Part shown: positions 49,486-59,698 of the stretch, in pieces | Position numbering within the stretch: position 1 is the first letter of the stretch | Layout: each line of letters opens with the position of its first letter | From: Kingdonia uniflora | Lineage: Eukaryota; Streptophyta; Magnoliopsida; Ranunculales; Circaeasteraceae | DNA length: 64,000 nt | NCBI GenBank assembly: GCA_014058105.1 | Contig: JACGCM010001161.1 | Location: 310,001 to 374,000, forward strand | Direction of reading: 5' to 3' | The notes under the pieces: model-generated | Told to the model about the DNA's origin: nothing | The model's database searches: none | Seen by the model: the letters and a program-made list of their open reading frames with translations, nothing else | Program-made: the position numbers and the translations under genes

Positions 49486-50189
49486 CTAAAATTCAATGAC
49501 CCTAGATGGTGTGCGGTTTATCAAGTAAACGACAAATTTTAATGCTTCTCCCCAATAATTCAATGACATATTCATTCCAAAAAGAGATGCATAAACAACT
49601 TCTAACAATTGTCTATTCATTCGTTCAGCTAACCCATTTTGTTGTAGGGTATAAACATTAAAGGTTTGATGTTGAATGCCGTTATTTGTCAAGAACTCCG
49701 ACATCTCATTACTAGTAAATTCTCCTCTATTATCAGATTAATACACTTGTATCCTCATTTGGAATTGGGTCAAAACCATCTGATAAATTTTTTAAATACT
49801 TCAAAGACTTCACTTTTTTGGGTAATTAGGGATACCTACATCATATGAGTACACTCATCAATAAAAGTCATAAAATAACGAGTTTCAGACAATGAAGGAA
49901 TACGTGCAGGACCCCATACATCAGAGTGAATAATACTAATAGGTTCTGAACTTTTAATAAAACTTGGAGAGTATGTAATACGATGACTCTTAGCGAGTTC
50001 ACAAATATCATACTTAAACTCTGAAATACTACAATTCAAAAATAACGACAAATTTAATTTCTGAAGATACCCAAAGGATAGATGATCCAGTCGCCGATGC
50101 CATAACCACACATTAGCTTTTGCTTCTTCAATTCCTTCGACTTTATTTACCTGATAAATTCTCTGCTCTCCACTATTAGTCAGGCCCAA
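49486..50189 (-). pseudogene. Copia GAG-pre-integrase and integrase
   Basis: 'VWLWHRRLDHLSFGYLQKL' is the HHCC-type N-terminal region, followed by 'ISIIHSDVWGPARIPSLS' (first Asp) and, in a second frame, 'QQNGLAERMNRQLLEV' (Glu). The part carrying the second Asp is disrupted at about 49730-49840. Confidence 0.8.
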
Positions 50190-50267
50190 ATAGTAGAGAT
50201 TGCCTTTTCAAACACCACAACCAAGAACCTGCCGAGTCACTATGTCCTGAAAAATACATAATTGAGG

Positions 50268-50840
50268 CTAAAACGACATGGTACATGTAAATGTAACAGT
50301 GATCCTACTGACAGACAAGATATTGTACTCTAGAGCAGGAACAATAAGGATAGAGTTTAATGTCAGAGATTCAGATATGTCAGTGAATCCTTCTTCAATT
50401 ACAAGAGAAGAACCACCATTTACTGTGTATATAGATGTTTGGGTTGAATGTGTAATGGATGATAATATGCTAGAGTCGTTTACCATGTGATCTGATGTAC
50501 CAGTATCAATTAACCAAGTACTATTCAAAGAATTTACAACTAAAACACTACCTTTAATTTTCATCCCTGACTGGGCAACATTCACTGAAGGAGGACTTTT
50601 AGTAGCATCCTTCTTCGCAGCTATGCTCTTCTTTGGCCGCTTTATAGAATCCCCCCATTCTGGATACTCAATGACTTCATAATACTTATGTTTTGTGTGC
50701 CCCTTCTCTCCACAGTGGGTACACTCAAGATCAAGGCGGAGAGGTCGAGTCTCTCTATAAGAATTCCAAGAACCTTGAGGCTGCCCCTTTTTATAGTTTG
50801 AGTTTGATGAGACCATTGTTGTATCATCATTGGAACCCAT
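50268..50840 (-). pseudogene. Copia gag zinc knuckle and aspartic protease
   Basis: 'CTHCGEKGHTKHKYY' is a CCHC-like knuckle (last Cys replaced) and 'WLIDTGTSDHMVNDSSIL' is the copia protease active site (DTG). The main N-terminal gag is absent: only short repeated 'ctgctacagtga' motifs lie between this frame and the primer site. Confidence 0.8.
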
Positions 50841-51061
50841 TGGTCGAACTGCTACAGTGATTTTTTGGTATCTGCTACAATAACTTCAAACTGCTACAGT
50901 GATTTTTTGGCACTACTGCTACAGTGACCTCGAACTGTTTCAGCTACATTAACTTTGAACTTCGCAACATAATTAAGCTTCGTGACAGCAATTCACAACA
51001 AAATTCAATTCAATTCAATTCGAAAGAACCAGGTTTAATTATCGAACCCACTCTGACACCA

Positions 51062-51249
51062 TGTAGAAACTAATACAAAGAATAAGAGATTCGAGAAAGA
51101 CTAACTTTATTATTATTCGATTATTACAATAAAAGAAGACCTTCTCCTTATATAGTTACAATTACTTGGGCGCTAAGTAAGAATATTCTATATTTAGAGA
51201 ATTCTATATTTAGTATATATCCTATATTAGGTATATTCTATATTCAACA
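51062..51249 (-). repeat. 5' LTR of the copia element
   Basis: 188 bp, with about seven differences from the other LTR apart from the 17-bp duplication there. Confidence 0.9.
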
Positions 51250-51430
51250 CATATTTGGAGTTTGTTTAATTTCGTGTCTAGTTTAGATGTCAGCATTATC
51301 CCATGGTTACTCGTCGTCAGAGATTGCACCTTGAGCGACTACAGCTGGACTGACACTGAACAGGTAAGTGTGTTTCTAACTCATTGTTCTAGAATATCAA
51401 GCCCTATATATTTTTACAGAGTATGGAAAA

Positions 51431-52213
51431 TGTAATAAGTATGTCTTTTTAAGATAATCGAACTTCTATTCGAATAAAACTGAAAACATTTCTATTCGAA
51501 TAGATTTTATTGTATTCGAATAAAATGCCTCGGGCTATTTTTTATTCGAGCAGATTTCTTTTTATTTGAATAGATTGGCTCAGCCTGATTTTTATTCGAA
51601 TACATTTATTTCTATTCAAACAGAGAACGTGTTTTCTATTTTCATATTTAAGATATTCATTCTTTTTTCATAACTCACCTCTTCTAAACCCTATTTTTTA
51701 GAGCTTGATATTTAGAGAAAGGAGAGATTTTAACGAATGATTCAACGCGAAGTAACACTTAAATTGAATCAATATGAGAGATTTAAAAAACTTAATTATT
51801 GATTTTAGAAGTTTGAGCGATTTAAGCTTTGAAGCTTTGGTGTGTTATCCGAGGCGAGGCGTTGCGAGAACGTAAAATTGATTATAAGGAGTTCAATTGA
51901 AAGAGAGGTAACCACAGGATATGCTTATCGAGTTTGTAAGTAATTGAATACTTGTAATTTAATTTCAATAGTGGATTGTTTAGCTGTCGGGTGATTTGTC
52001 ACCGACCTGTGGGTTTTTCTCCTGAGAAAGGTTTCCCACAGGGTTAAAATTTTTGCCCTTGTCATTAAATTTTCAACTGCTTGCTTGACATTAGATAATT
52101 GTATCGATTTGAACTAGACTAAGCGTAAACCATTAATTCAAAGGAATTTGGGCATATCAATTTTAAACCTAATTTATTCAAAATCGACTAGTCTCAAGCG
52201 TTAAAGAATTTCA
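51431..52213 (+). repeat. 5' LTR of a SIRE-like copia element (left end uncertain)
   Basis: The right end is fixed by ...aatttca at 52213 and the primer site TGGTATCAGAGC at 52216-52227. The left end lies between 51255 and 51465 and I could not place it. U3 holds seven palindromes of the type CTATTCGAATAG (51467-51620). Confidence 0.65.
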
Positions 52214-52286
52214 ATTGGTATCAGAGCAGTCACGTTTTAAGGATTAACAACCTGAGCGTGGATCCTTACTCGATTGCTTGAGATTA

Positions 52287-53697
52287 ATGGATTCTACAAA
52301 TTTTGGAGGTCCCATAAATCGCCCGCCCCTCTTCGATGATAAAGACTATCCTTATTGGAAAGTCTGAATAATTGCATTCTTACAATCACTAGGAGAAGAT
52401 GTCTGAATTGCTATCGAAGATGGATGGATACACCCTACCATGATGGGTGATGAATCTGAAGAGGTCCTTAAGCCTAGGAATAAATGGTCTGAGGATAAAA
52501 AAGAAGTTGCTGGTTATAATAATAAGGGTGGCAATGCTATTTTTATGGCTGTGAGCTCAAGTGAGTTTCGACACATATCTGTTTGTACCACTTCGAAAGA
52601 AGCTTGGGACATATTAGTTTGAACTCATGAAGGCGATGATACAGTCAAGGAAAGCAAATTGCAAATGCTCACCTCACAATTCGAGAATATTATAATGGAT
52701 GAGAATGAACCATTTGATGAGTTCTATGCGAGACTAAGTAACATTGTCAATACTAGTGCCGTATTAGGTACAACTTACTCAGATGTTCAAATTGATCGCA
52801 AAGTGCTAAGATCCCTTCCTAAGAGCTTTAGATCCAGACGTGATGCTATAGAGGAAGCTCAGGATCTTAAGAAAATAAAACCAGATACATTAGCTGGTAA
52901 ATTGCAAATTTTAAACTCGAGATAAAAATAGAAAACCCTGAGAAGAACAAAAATATTGTTTTTAAATCTTTATCTTCTTCTAAGGGTACCATAGAAGCTG
53001 ACAACTCATCTGATTCAGATAATGATGATGGGTCCGATATGGATTCACAAATTGCCTCTATAAGTCACGAGCTTAAAAACTTTGTGAAACAACGCCAATT
53101 TTAAAAGCAAGGGCAATCGGTGAATCATAAGTTGCGAACTCATGATCAACATAAAGTGAATAACCGACAGACCAACCTTGACACTAACCTAAGTCAAATT
53201 GAATGTTATAAGTGTCATAAGCTTGGTCATTATGCTTATAGCTGTCCCAATAAAAAATTTGGACCAATCACAAAGCTATGAATATCAGCGTTACTTGGGA
53301 TGACAGTGATGATGAGAATAATAAAAATGAGAATCATCCTCAAGTAGTTGATAACGGAAATTATTGTGCATATCATGTTTTTCTTAATTGTGGCAATAAT
53401 AACTTTGACGTTTTTGAACTTGAAAATTTTGATGAAAATCAGAGTAATCAAGAATAAAATGAGTTTGAGGACCCGAATCTTGAGGACTTGTATGCTCAGA
53501 CTTTCGCCAAGTGTATGAAACTCGATAAACTTAACAAAGTCTTGAAATGCCAAGTTAATACACTTAAGTGCGAACTTCAAGAAAAATTGAGAGTAAGTGA
53601 TCTCCAAGAAATTAATAAAAACTTGATATATAGTTATGAAGTGTTCTCCGGCTGCATTTTAGAAATAAGCGATCTAAAACATATAATATCCATTTAA
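52287..53697 (+). pseudogene. SIRE-like copia gag, interrupted by stops
   Basis: Starts MDSTNFGGPINRPPLFDD shortly after the primer site. It continues through 'NKGGNAIFMAVSSSEFRH', 'LQMLTSQFENIIMDENEPFD', 'KVLRSLPKSFRSRRDAIEEA' and a zinc knuckle 'CYKCHKLGHYAYSCP' to 'NHKAMNISVTWDDSDDENN'. Several in-frame stops are present (for example after WDILV and after KQRQF). No protease or pol follows, so the element is truncated after gag. Confidence 0.85.
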
Positions 53698-53699
53698 CA

Positions 53700-54795
53700 T
53701 CTCCACTGCGTATTTTCTCTGTAGTTATGTTCCCCAATATATGTACTATAATCCCCCTCATTATGTATTAACTTTGATGGTTTTTTAAACAACTTGGTGA
53801 TTTTCTGCTTATGATTATTGTTTTATATTTATTTTCAGGAACGTGTCTGATAATGGACAAGGAGCACTCTTCTTATAAACTTATCAATATGATTTGACGT
53901 GATCAAGCTTTGCCAAAGAAGATGAAAGAATGATATTGTCTAACATTCTTTTACAGATTATGAATATGCGGTAGATTTTTATAATGATTATCTGTTGAAG
54001 TGTATAAAGTTGGGGATTTTGCTATATTTGAACTATATAGTTCGCTAATGCTTTATAATTTGGACTTCGGAATTTTCCTTATGTCTCATGGTATCAAACT
54101 CCAAGAATGGTTTTACCTATTAGTTGAGATAGTGTGTTGAATTTGTTGGCGATGTACAATTGTAATATTGAAAAGTCATTGCTTAATTTTAAGAGTAGCA
54201 AAACGATCATATTTTGAAATAGTTTCTTTTGGATTGGAGGTTTTGGTAGTATACTGGGGAAACAAAGGAAATTATATTATATTAGTGTTACTTAACAAAT
54301 CTTATATGTTTAGCGTAGGAGAAAAGATATAGTTTCAAGGCTTCGATAAATCCTATCTAAATGAAATGTCCGCGAGAAAAATGTTGACTTATGCTTGAAC
54401 TGGTAAAATTCAAAGTGAAAGGGGAGGCAATGTATTTGCTGTCAGGGCAATGGTGTGTCTATACATAAATAGTAGTGTTCGAGACCAATCAACATATTTG
54501 AACTGTATCGCCGAAGGCGTGTTAACATACTTGCCCGTGCGAAGTCATGGGTAGTACTAGTTCATATATATTTTGTAAGAACTTGCATTTTTTTGGGTTA
54601 AAACTTTAAGAATACCTTAACGAATATTCATAAGATGTGGTTTGTGCCTTGAGGCTAATTTTGTACCGTCTTCTGCAAGGACGACTGAGTTAACATTTAC
54701 ACCAAAAAAGTGTTTAAATCTCACGGGCAAACTTTTCAGTTTGCAAATATTTCAAGTAATTCAGCAAATTGCTAACGATTATAATATTTCAATTG
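53700..54795. other. Unassigned AT-rich DNA
   Basis: I see no protein-coding gene, RNA gene or identifiable transposon boundary. Confidence 0.5.
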
Positions 54796-54969
54796 TAGGG
54801 GGGTGTTTTGTTTTTTAAGTAATAAACGTTGAATGTTTTGAAGTGCTGAAAGTTATAGTGTTTTATTTTCAAAATCTGCTGAATGTTAATAAACGTCTTA
54901 AATACCTTTTTCATATAAATAACGCAAGTTGCAACATTATGCTCTAAACGAAATAACTACTACCACTTG

Positions 54970-55052
54970 AGGGATCAAGAGAGAGAGAAAGAGAGAGAGA
55001 GAGAGATCTTTGTTGAGATTTTTGAGTCTTTCGTAAAAAAAAAAAAAAAAAA
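54970..55052. repeat. (GA)n and A-run simple repeats
   Basis: A GA-rich tract at about 54977-55006 and a run of about 17 A at 55036-55052. Confidence 0.85.
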
Positions 55053-55225
55053 TCTCACGGGTGATGAGGAGCAATATAAGAAAATAAAATAAAAGAGTAG
55101 TGTTGAATAGCTAGTAAGCTAGTCGAAACAGCTTACTAATTTTGACTTACTATTAAGCGTTAAGCCAGAAAATAAACACTACTTCAAGTATTTAATTCTC
55201 CTATTAAGAGGAGTTATAAATGGCT

Positions 55226-55857
55226 GAGTCCGGATTTGCCAACCCTCCTTAATGGAGAGTTGTGCTAACTCTCCCAATTATTAGCTTAACATTTTACGGA
55301 CGTTAGGAGAGAGTTCTCATATTTTAAAAATCTATATTTTCTAATTTATCTAAAGAAAATCTCTCCATCCCCTATTTTATTTGTGATGTACTTTCTCTAT
55401 CCTCATTACTTTTCATTACTCTCTCTCTCTTTTAAATATCTCTGTGATAGATGATCTGTTCACTGCTGACTCTCAGAGCTTTTAAAGTATCTTTTTTCAG
55501 CAAAGAAGTACAATAAAATCTCTCTGTAAAGGAACACCTTTATATGCTCTCTTTAAAGAAAATTTTAAATAAATTATTGAGATTTTAGTTTTGGACTGTA
55601 TATTTTAGTTTTAACCTTTAGAAGGAAGAGATTAAGGAGGAAAAGAGTTGCAGAGAATTAGATGAGGTAAAGGTAAAGGGGAGAGAGAAAGTGAAGAGAT
55701 AAATAGGAAAATGAGAGATTATTTCCTGCAAAAATATAGTTATTTGGAGATTTCTAAAAATGAGAACTTTTATTATAACTTGACGTTAAATCTACAACCA
55801 ATAAGAAAGAGGGTCGTGACAACCCTCAGTTAGCGAGGGTTGGAAAATCCAGACTCC
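55226..55857. mobile_element. Mutator-like MITE (632 bp) with 9-bp target duplication
   Basis: Terminal inverted repeats of about 48 bp start GAGTCCGGATTTGCCAACCC on the left and GGAGTCTGGATTTTCCAACC on the right (complement strand). TAAATGGCT is repeated exactly on both sides (55217-55225 and 55858-55866). A 9-bp duplication and long TIRs are typical of MULE-derived MITEs. There is no coding capacity. Confidence 0.85.
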
Positions 55858-56029
55858 TAAATGGCTAGTAAGCCAAAAAAAGAAAGAAACACTACTTTAA
55901 GTATTTAATACTTCTATCAAGTACTAAGCCAGAAAAGAAGCACCCCTTAAGATCTATACATGCTGTTCGACATAAATGCAATAGATATTATTATATGATA
56001 CTATATATCGAGGAATGGCAAATCAACTA

Positions 56030-56102
56030 TCCGTTGTAGTCTAGTTGGTCAGGATACTCGGCTCTCACCCGAGAGACCCGGGTTCAAGTCCCGGCAACGG
56101 AA
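56030..56102 (+). tRNA. tRNA-Glu (anticodon CUC)
   Basis: 73 nt without an intron. Acceptor stem TCCGTTG pairs with CAACGGA, followed by discriminator A. The D arm contains TAGTCTAGTTGG (A box). The anticodon stem is CTCGG/CCGAG with loop CTCTCAC, so the anticodon is CUC. The T arm is CCCGGGTTCAAGTCCCGG with B box GGTTCAAGTCC. A short T-run follows at 56104, as expected for Pol III termination. All stems are intact. Confidence 0.97.
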
Positions 56103-56240
56103 CAATTTTTATAACCTTTAATGGAATACTTTTAAATTTTGTTTCCTTACCAATGACAGACTTCCTTTATAATGGTTGGCAAATCTTGATACATCTTCCC
56201 ATCTTTTACCTTTCATTGTCTATCTATTCTAAATCATGTC

Positions 56241-56326
56241 ATTTATATTTTCATCATTGTTTCGAGGCAAGAAGAGATAAATTATTTATATTTTCATCAT
56301 TGTTTCGAGGCAAGAAGAGATAAATT
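56241..56326. repeat. Perfect 43-bp tandem duplication
   Basis: 56241-56283 and 56284-56326 are identical (atttatattttcatcattg...gagataaatt). Confidence 0.95.
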
Positions 56327-56378
56327 ATGAACCGAATCACCATTGTTTCCGGTCGTTTCCCACAGTGTTGTGTTGCAA

Positions 56379-57389
56379 TATATATACTTGCCAGTGGAAC
56401 TCAAGAATTTCCTCTTGCGAACAGGTAGACACAAATAAGCAATCCTCTTAGTCTTGCGTGCTCTCTTGGGTTTCAAACTTCCTGACTTCGGTACGTACTC
56501 TATTTAAATATTTTTTTTTTATAAATAAAATACAAAATCAAAACCCTAAATCCCAATATACGAACGATCTATGGGTTGATTGATTTCAGTAACGTTATTA
56601 CAATCGAAACCATATTACTCTTTAAGATTAATGTTCAAAACCATTTTAAATTAGACTCAATTGTAGCTTCTTGTTTCGAACAAAGAACAAATACACTCTG
56701 TAACCCTGATTTGGGTTGTAATATGAATCTCTAAAGACAATTTTTTTAGAATAACAGAATCTAGAGAGAAAATTAGGCGAAAGGGTATCTAGATATAAGA
56801 AAGATATTGGGAAATTTTGGATTAAGAGATTCTAGGTTGATAAAATTTCAATTAATGAGGTCAGAAGTGATAGTGAGAGAAATTTGGATTGAGAGAGAAA
56901 CTATATAGAGTGACCGAATTGGCGGTTTTTCCTTTTCCATTGTTTTCCAAAAACTAAACACGGCAAATCACATTTTCTTTTCCTTAAAAAGCTTGCAGTT
57001 TATTACATATAATGGCATACAATCAAAGTTTGCATATACATAATGATAAGAAGCATTAGTATAGAACAGCAGTTCCATACTGTGGTTCTTACAATGTATG
57101 GAATGAAGGAAAAGTTGTTCCTTGTAGGCTCTGTAGAAATTTGTGTATACCAGTGATATATTACACTCCTTTAGTGCCCATATTATTTTTTTATTTTTTT
57201 TGAGATTGAATCAGTTTTGTGTTTTATTCTTAGACTGTTTGTGTGACATACTTTTCTATAAGAAGTACAGAAAAATATAATTTTAGTTTAATAGATTGCG
57301 TCTTTATACACTAAAGGATATATAACTTAGCGAGTTCTTTAAATGATATGGAATTTCATATTCTTACCTCATCCCTCCATGTGGCAGTC
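56379..57389 (+). promoter_or_regulatory. Promoter and intron-containing 5' leader of the 57.4-kb gene
   Basis: A TATATA at 56379-56384 is followed by a CT-rich leader ending 'cctgacttcg|gtacgtactc' (56488), a good splice donor. 'catgtggcag|tcatgg' at 57387 is a good acceptor three bases before the ATG. I infer a 5' UTR intron of about 0.9 kb. Confidence 0.55.
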
Positions 57390-58184
57390 ATGGAAGCACA
57401 AGATGATGTATGGCAAGCATTTGTTTCTTCTCTTGTCCTCACCGATGATGGGGATGCGCTCTCACCAGAAGAAGCTTTTTGGGTTGATTCTTGCCTGGTG
57501 GAAGACCCTGAACTATCTGACAGTAGTTGGAATGCTGTGAGAGATACCTTGCTCGATGTTCTCATTGCCCAACCCACTTTACGTCAGGAAACTGTATTTG
57601 CTCAAAACAAATTTGATCTCGAGTTTGATCCAATGAGTGAGGAGGCAGGGTCAACACAAATTTTCAAAGAAATTGCGGAAAATCAAATTTCTGAAAGAGC
57701 AAAAACATCGGGATCTTTGTTCAGTAATCAATTGCACCGAGGATTCTTGTCAAAATCCCCTGATCATGAAGAAGACGACTATACTTGTTCTGATTCCAAC
57801 TTGTTGGGTGACTTTGATCCAATGAATGAAGATACTGAAACCACTCATAATCTCAATGACATTGATGAAGAAAGTTTTGTCACAGTGACTAAAAAAACGA
57901 AAAGTTCTGGATCTCAATTGGGGAATCATTTGCGGAAAAGGTTCTTGTCAACATCTCGTGATCATGAAGAAGATGAAAAAAACAGCATTAGTTTTGATTT
58001 GGGGGCGGTAACTGATCTAGGCCCGCTACCTGAGAACATCTTTAGGATTTGGGATCTTGATACCGGGGTGCTGGACAAAGATGAAACTTTCACACAATTT
58101 GAGAAGGATTTTGCTGGCTTGGAGATAGATTCACTTGATGGTCTCATTTCTTGCATGGGTGATCTTTCCTTACATCCAACTTAA
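57390..58184 (+). CDS. Acidic plant protein of unknown function with an internal duplication
   Basis: One coding exon, 264 aa. The frame is open upstream, but the ATG at 57390 follows an acceptor-like 'gtggcag' and gives MEAQDDVWQAFVSSLVL. I do not recognise the family. The N-terminal 65 residues ('ALSPEEAFWVDSCLVEDP', 'WNAVRDTLLDVLIAQP') look like a compact helical domain. Residues 79-136 and 142-201 are two copies of one motif: FDPMxEx ... SGSxxxNxLxxxFLSxSxDHEEDxxxS. The C-terminus is 'GPLPENIFRIWDLDTGVLDK' ... 'LDGLISCMGDLSLHP', a conserved-looking tail. The protein is strongly acidic and probably soluble. I see no signal peptide, membrane segment or catalytic motif. It ends convergently with the peptide gene, whose stop is 330 bp away. 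Confidence 0.75.
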   Translation: MEAQDDVWQAFVSSLVLTDDGDALSPEEAFWVDSCLVEDPELSDSSWNAVRDTLLDVLIAQPTLRQETVFAQNKFDLEFDPMSEEAGSTQIFKEIAENQISERAKTSGSLFSNQLHRGFLSKSPDHEEDDYTCSDSNLLGDFDPMNEDTETTHNLNDIDEESFVTVTKKTKSSGSQLGNHLRKRFLSTSRDHEEDEKNSISFDLGAVTDLGPLPENIFRIWDLDTGVLDKDETFTQFEKDFAGLEIDSLDGLISCMGDLSLHPT

Positions 58185-58512
58185 TGTTAAACAGATCGTG
58201 TGTTGTCTTCATGACATGAATGTATACTCCAGAGAAGTATGTACAAATCAACAATTTTTGGTTTCAGTTAATAATTTCACTTGCTTAATTGATAGCTGTT
58301 TTTGCATTTTGGTCCTCTTTATTTCATGCAATAGTTGAAACATAGATATTGATATTCGTCTCTTGGAAACAGTAGAAATAGCAAATAACTGATGAAAGTG
58401 TGATGATATTACAAACATTTGTGATGAAATCATAGAAAATAATATATTTGTTATATAAACAGCAGATAACTCAACAGATGACGCTAAACCATGATTAATC
58501 GTTCTTGGAATT

Positions 58513-58809
58513 TTAGATAATATCAAGAGCACAACAACCTGATAACTTCCGATGGGGAACCGGAGCTGAATGTCCAGGATGCCTAGTTGACACAGGTTTA
58601 CGATGAGGGACAGGACCTGGATATGAAGGTCGCCCAGTTGGCGCAGGGTCCACAATTGCGTAGTCTGAAACAACAATTAGTTCGACGTGTGCTTTCTGTG
58701 ATCTTCCTTCCTCGTGATATCTACTCTCATCTACTTGTGAAGATGTGTTGATTAACAGAAGTATCATAGTCATACATAGTATGTGACTTGCCAACTTTAC
58801 CTTCGACAT
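58513..58809 (-). CDS. Small secreted peptide precursor with DY motif (CIF/PSY-like candidate)
   Basis: 98 aa, single exon, ATG at 58809. It has a clear signal peptide (about residues 1-24, ILCMTMILLLI core), a charged spacer, then 'SDYAIVDPAPTGRPSYPGP' (from residue 48), a Pro-rich stretch with two related units, PGPVPHRK (64-71) and HSAPVPHRK (80-88), and a short tail LSGCCALDII. Asp-Tyr is the tyrosylprotein sulfotransferase context used by plant sulfated peptides. DY-x4-P-x-P is the spacing I remember for CIF/TWS peptides, although the tail PPFKLIPN is absent. A partial alternative is a CEP-like 'RHPGHSAP' segment. A TATAAATA box 101-108 bp upstream supports a real gene. The product is presumably secreted to the apoplast and processed. 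No family is firmly assigned. Confidence 0.7.
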   Translation of the reverse strand: MSKVKLASHILCMTMILLLINTSSQVDESRYHEEGRSQKAHVELIVVSDYAIVDPAPTGRPSYPGPVPHRKPVSTRHPGHSAPVPHRKLSGCCALDII

Positions 58810-58909
58810 AGTAAATGAAGGCCTAACGGGTTTTTTTCAGAGTAAGAAGTGGGAATAGAGAAGTGTTCCGGATACGAGAGTTTGTATTATAACTTGCAGA
58901 ATATGAAAC

Positions 58910-58917
58910 TATTTATA
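58910..58917 (-). promoter_or_regulatory. TATA box of the small peptide gene
   Basis: The minus strand reads ggctaTAAATAg; TATAAATA lies about 100 bp before the ATG. Confidence 0.7.
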
Positions 58918-59698
58918 GCCCTCAACGGATGCTGTTTTTGGCTTTTTAAAAATGTTATTCTGAAAAATTAGCACTTGGCGTACGTGATAATCTTTATTTA
59001 TTTGAAGGATAAAATTTGGATTTAATCTAAAATCTTAAGCTGGTTTTTACTTCCTTCTCGTGGCCTCTTGTCAAAATTGTCCTCCTCATATTAGATATTT
59101 TTAATTGATTTTCGTTAACAACCCAAGCCTTGTTAATTGTTATAATAATTGTCACGCCAAGGAAGTGGCTTGCTCATGATTCTTTCGTGTTTTATGATTG
59201 TTGTTATAACAAATTGTCACTAATCCCAGAATGCACGCGTAGTAGAGACTGTAATATCCGGGTTCCTGTGACATTAGTTTTGGTGGGAAGAATCTTACTA
59301 TGCTAGTTGAATCCACCACGCAACATTTACTGAAAAGGATTGGGATTATGACAATAAACATCCCAATACGCATCTAAATCCACTGCACATCACTTACTGA
59401 TGTTTCTAAGCTTGAAAACGATTGAGGTTATGAAAATAAAAATTCCGTTTCAACTACGCAAGAATTAAAGCATCAATAGCTGATTTAAGGTTGAAAAGGA
59501 TTGGTGTTATGATAATTAAAACCCACCACGCAATGTTTCAAAGCATCAGTACCTTATTTAAGCTTGAAAAGATTTGGGTTATGAAAATAAATATCCCACT
59601 GCTACCACGCAACAATGTATGAATATAACAAATTTAAAAAATAAAAAAATCGTTGACACCGCCTAATAAATAAGCATTAAGAATAATAAAAAGTTCCC
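58918..59698. other. Intergenic DNA with a degenerate tandem repeat
   Basis: No gene is seen. 59310-59620 holds four diverged copies of a unit of about 80 bp, listed separately. Confidence 0.6.
59310..59620. repeat. Degenerate tandem repeat, about 4 copies of about 80 bp
   Basis: The motif 'gaaaaggattggg.ttatga' followed by '.aataaa.atccca' recurs near 59332, 59414, 59493 and 59567. It alternates with 'accacgcaa' and 'aagcatcagta' type blocks. Confidence 0.75.

Larger units (their letters stand above)
45707..51249 (-). mobile_element. Ty1/copia retrotransposon with matching LTRs, CATAT target duplication and a chimeric interior
   Basis: The LTRs at 45707-45911 and 51062-51249 begin and end TG...CA on the minus strand. 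CATAT lies on both outer sides (45702-45706 and 51250-51254). The minus-strand primer site TGGTGTCAGAGTGGG directly follows the 5' LTR (51047-51061), and a purine-rich gagggggag precedes the 3' LTR (45912-45920). The order is copia-type: zinc knuckle and protease (50268-50840), integrase (49486-50189), reverse transcriptase (47902-49236). The N-terminal gag is missing. The RT end and RNase H are missing too, replaced at about 45925-47902 by part of another copia element in the opposite orientation. Confidence 0.92.
54800..55946. mobile_element. Possible hAT-like MITE interrupted by a Mutator-like MITE
   Basis: The ends ggggtgttttgttttttaa (left) and the complement of gaagcaccccttaa (right) look like hAT-type terminal repeats. 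The inner flanks near 55180 and 55900 share 'cactact.taagtatttaat'. No 8-bp target duplication was found, so this is tentative. Confidence 0.35.

Noticed and set aside
51290..51375. Exon-like stretch ending 'actgaacag|gtaagtg' after the copia element
   Set aside because: One frame is open (ending DCTLSDYSWTDTEQ) and the donor is good, but I find no partner exon and no recognisable protein family, so it is not annotated as a gene.
55969..56323. Open frame over the tRNA-Glu gene (56045-56323)
   Set aside because: It is translated from the tRNA and the 43-bp repeat, with no coding character.
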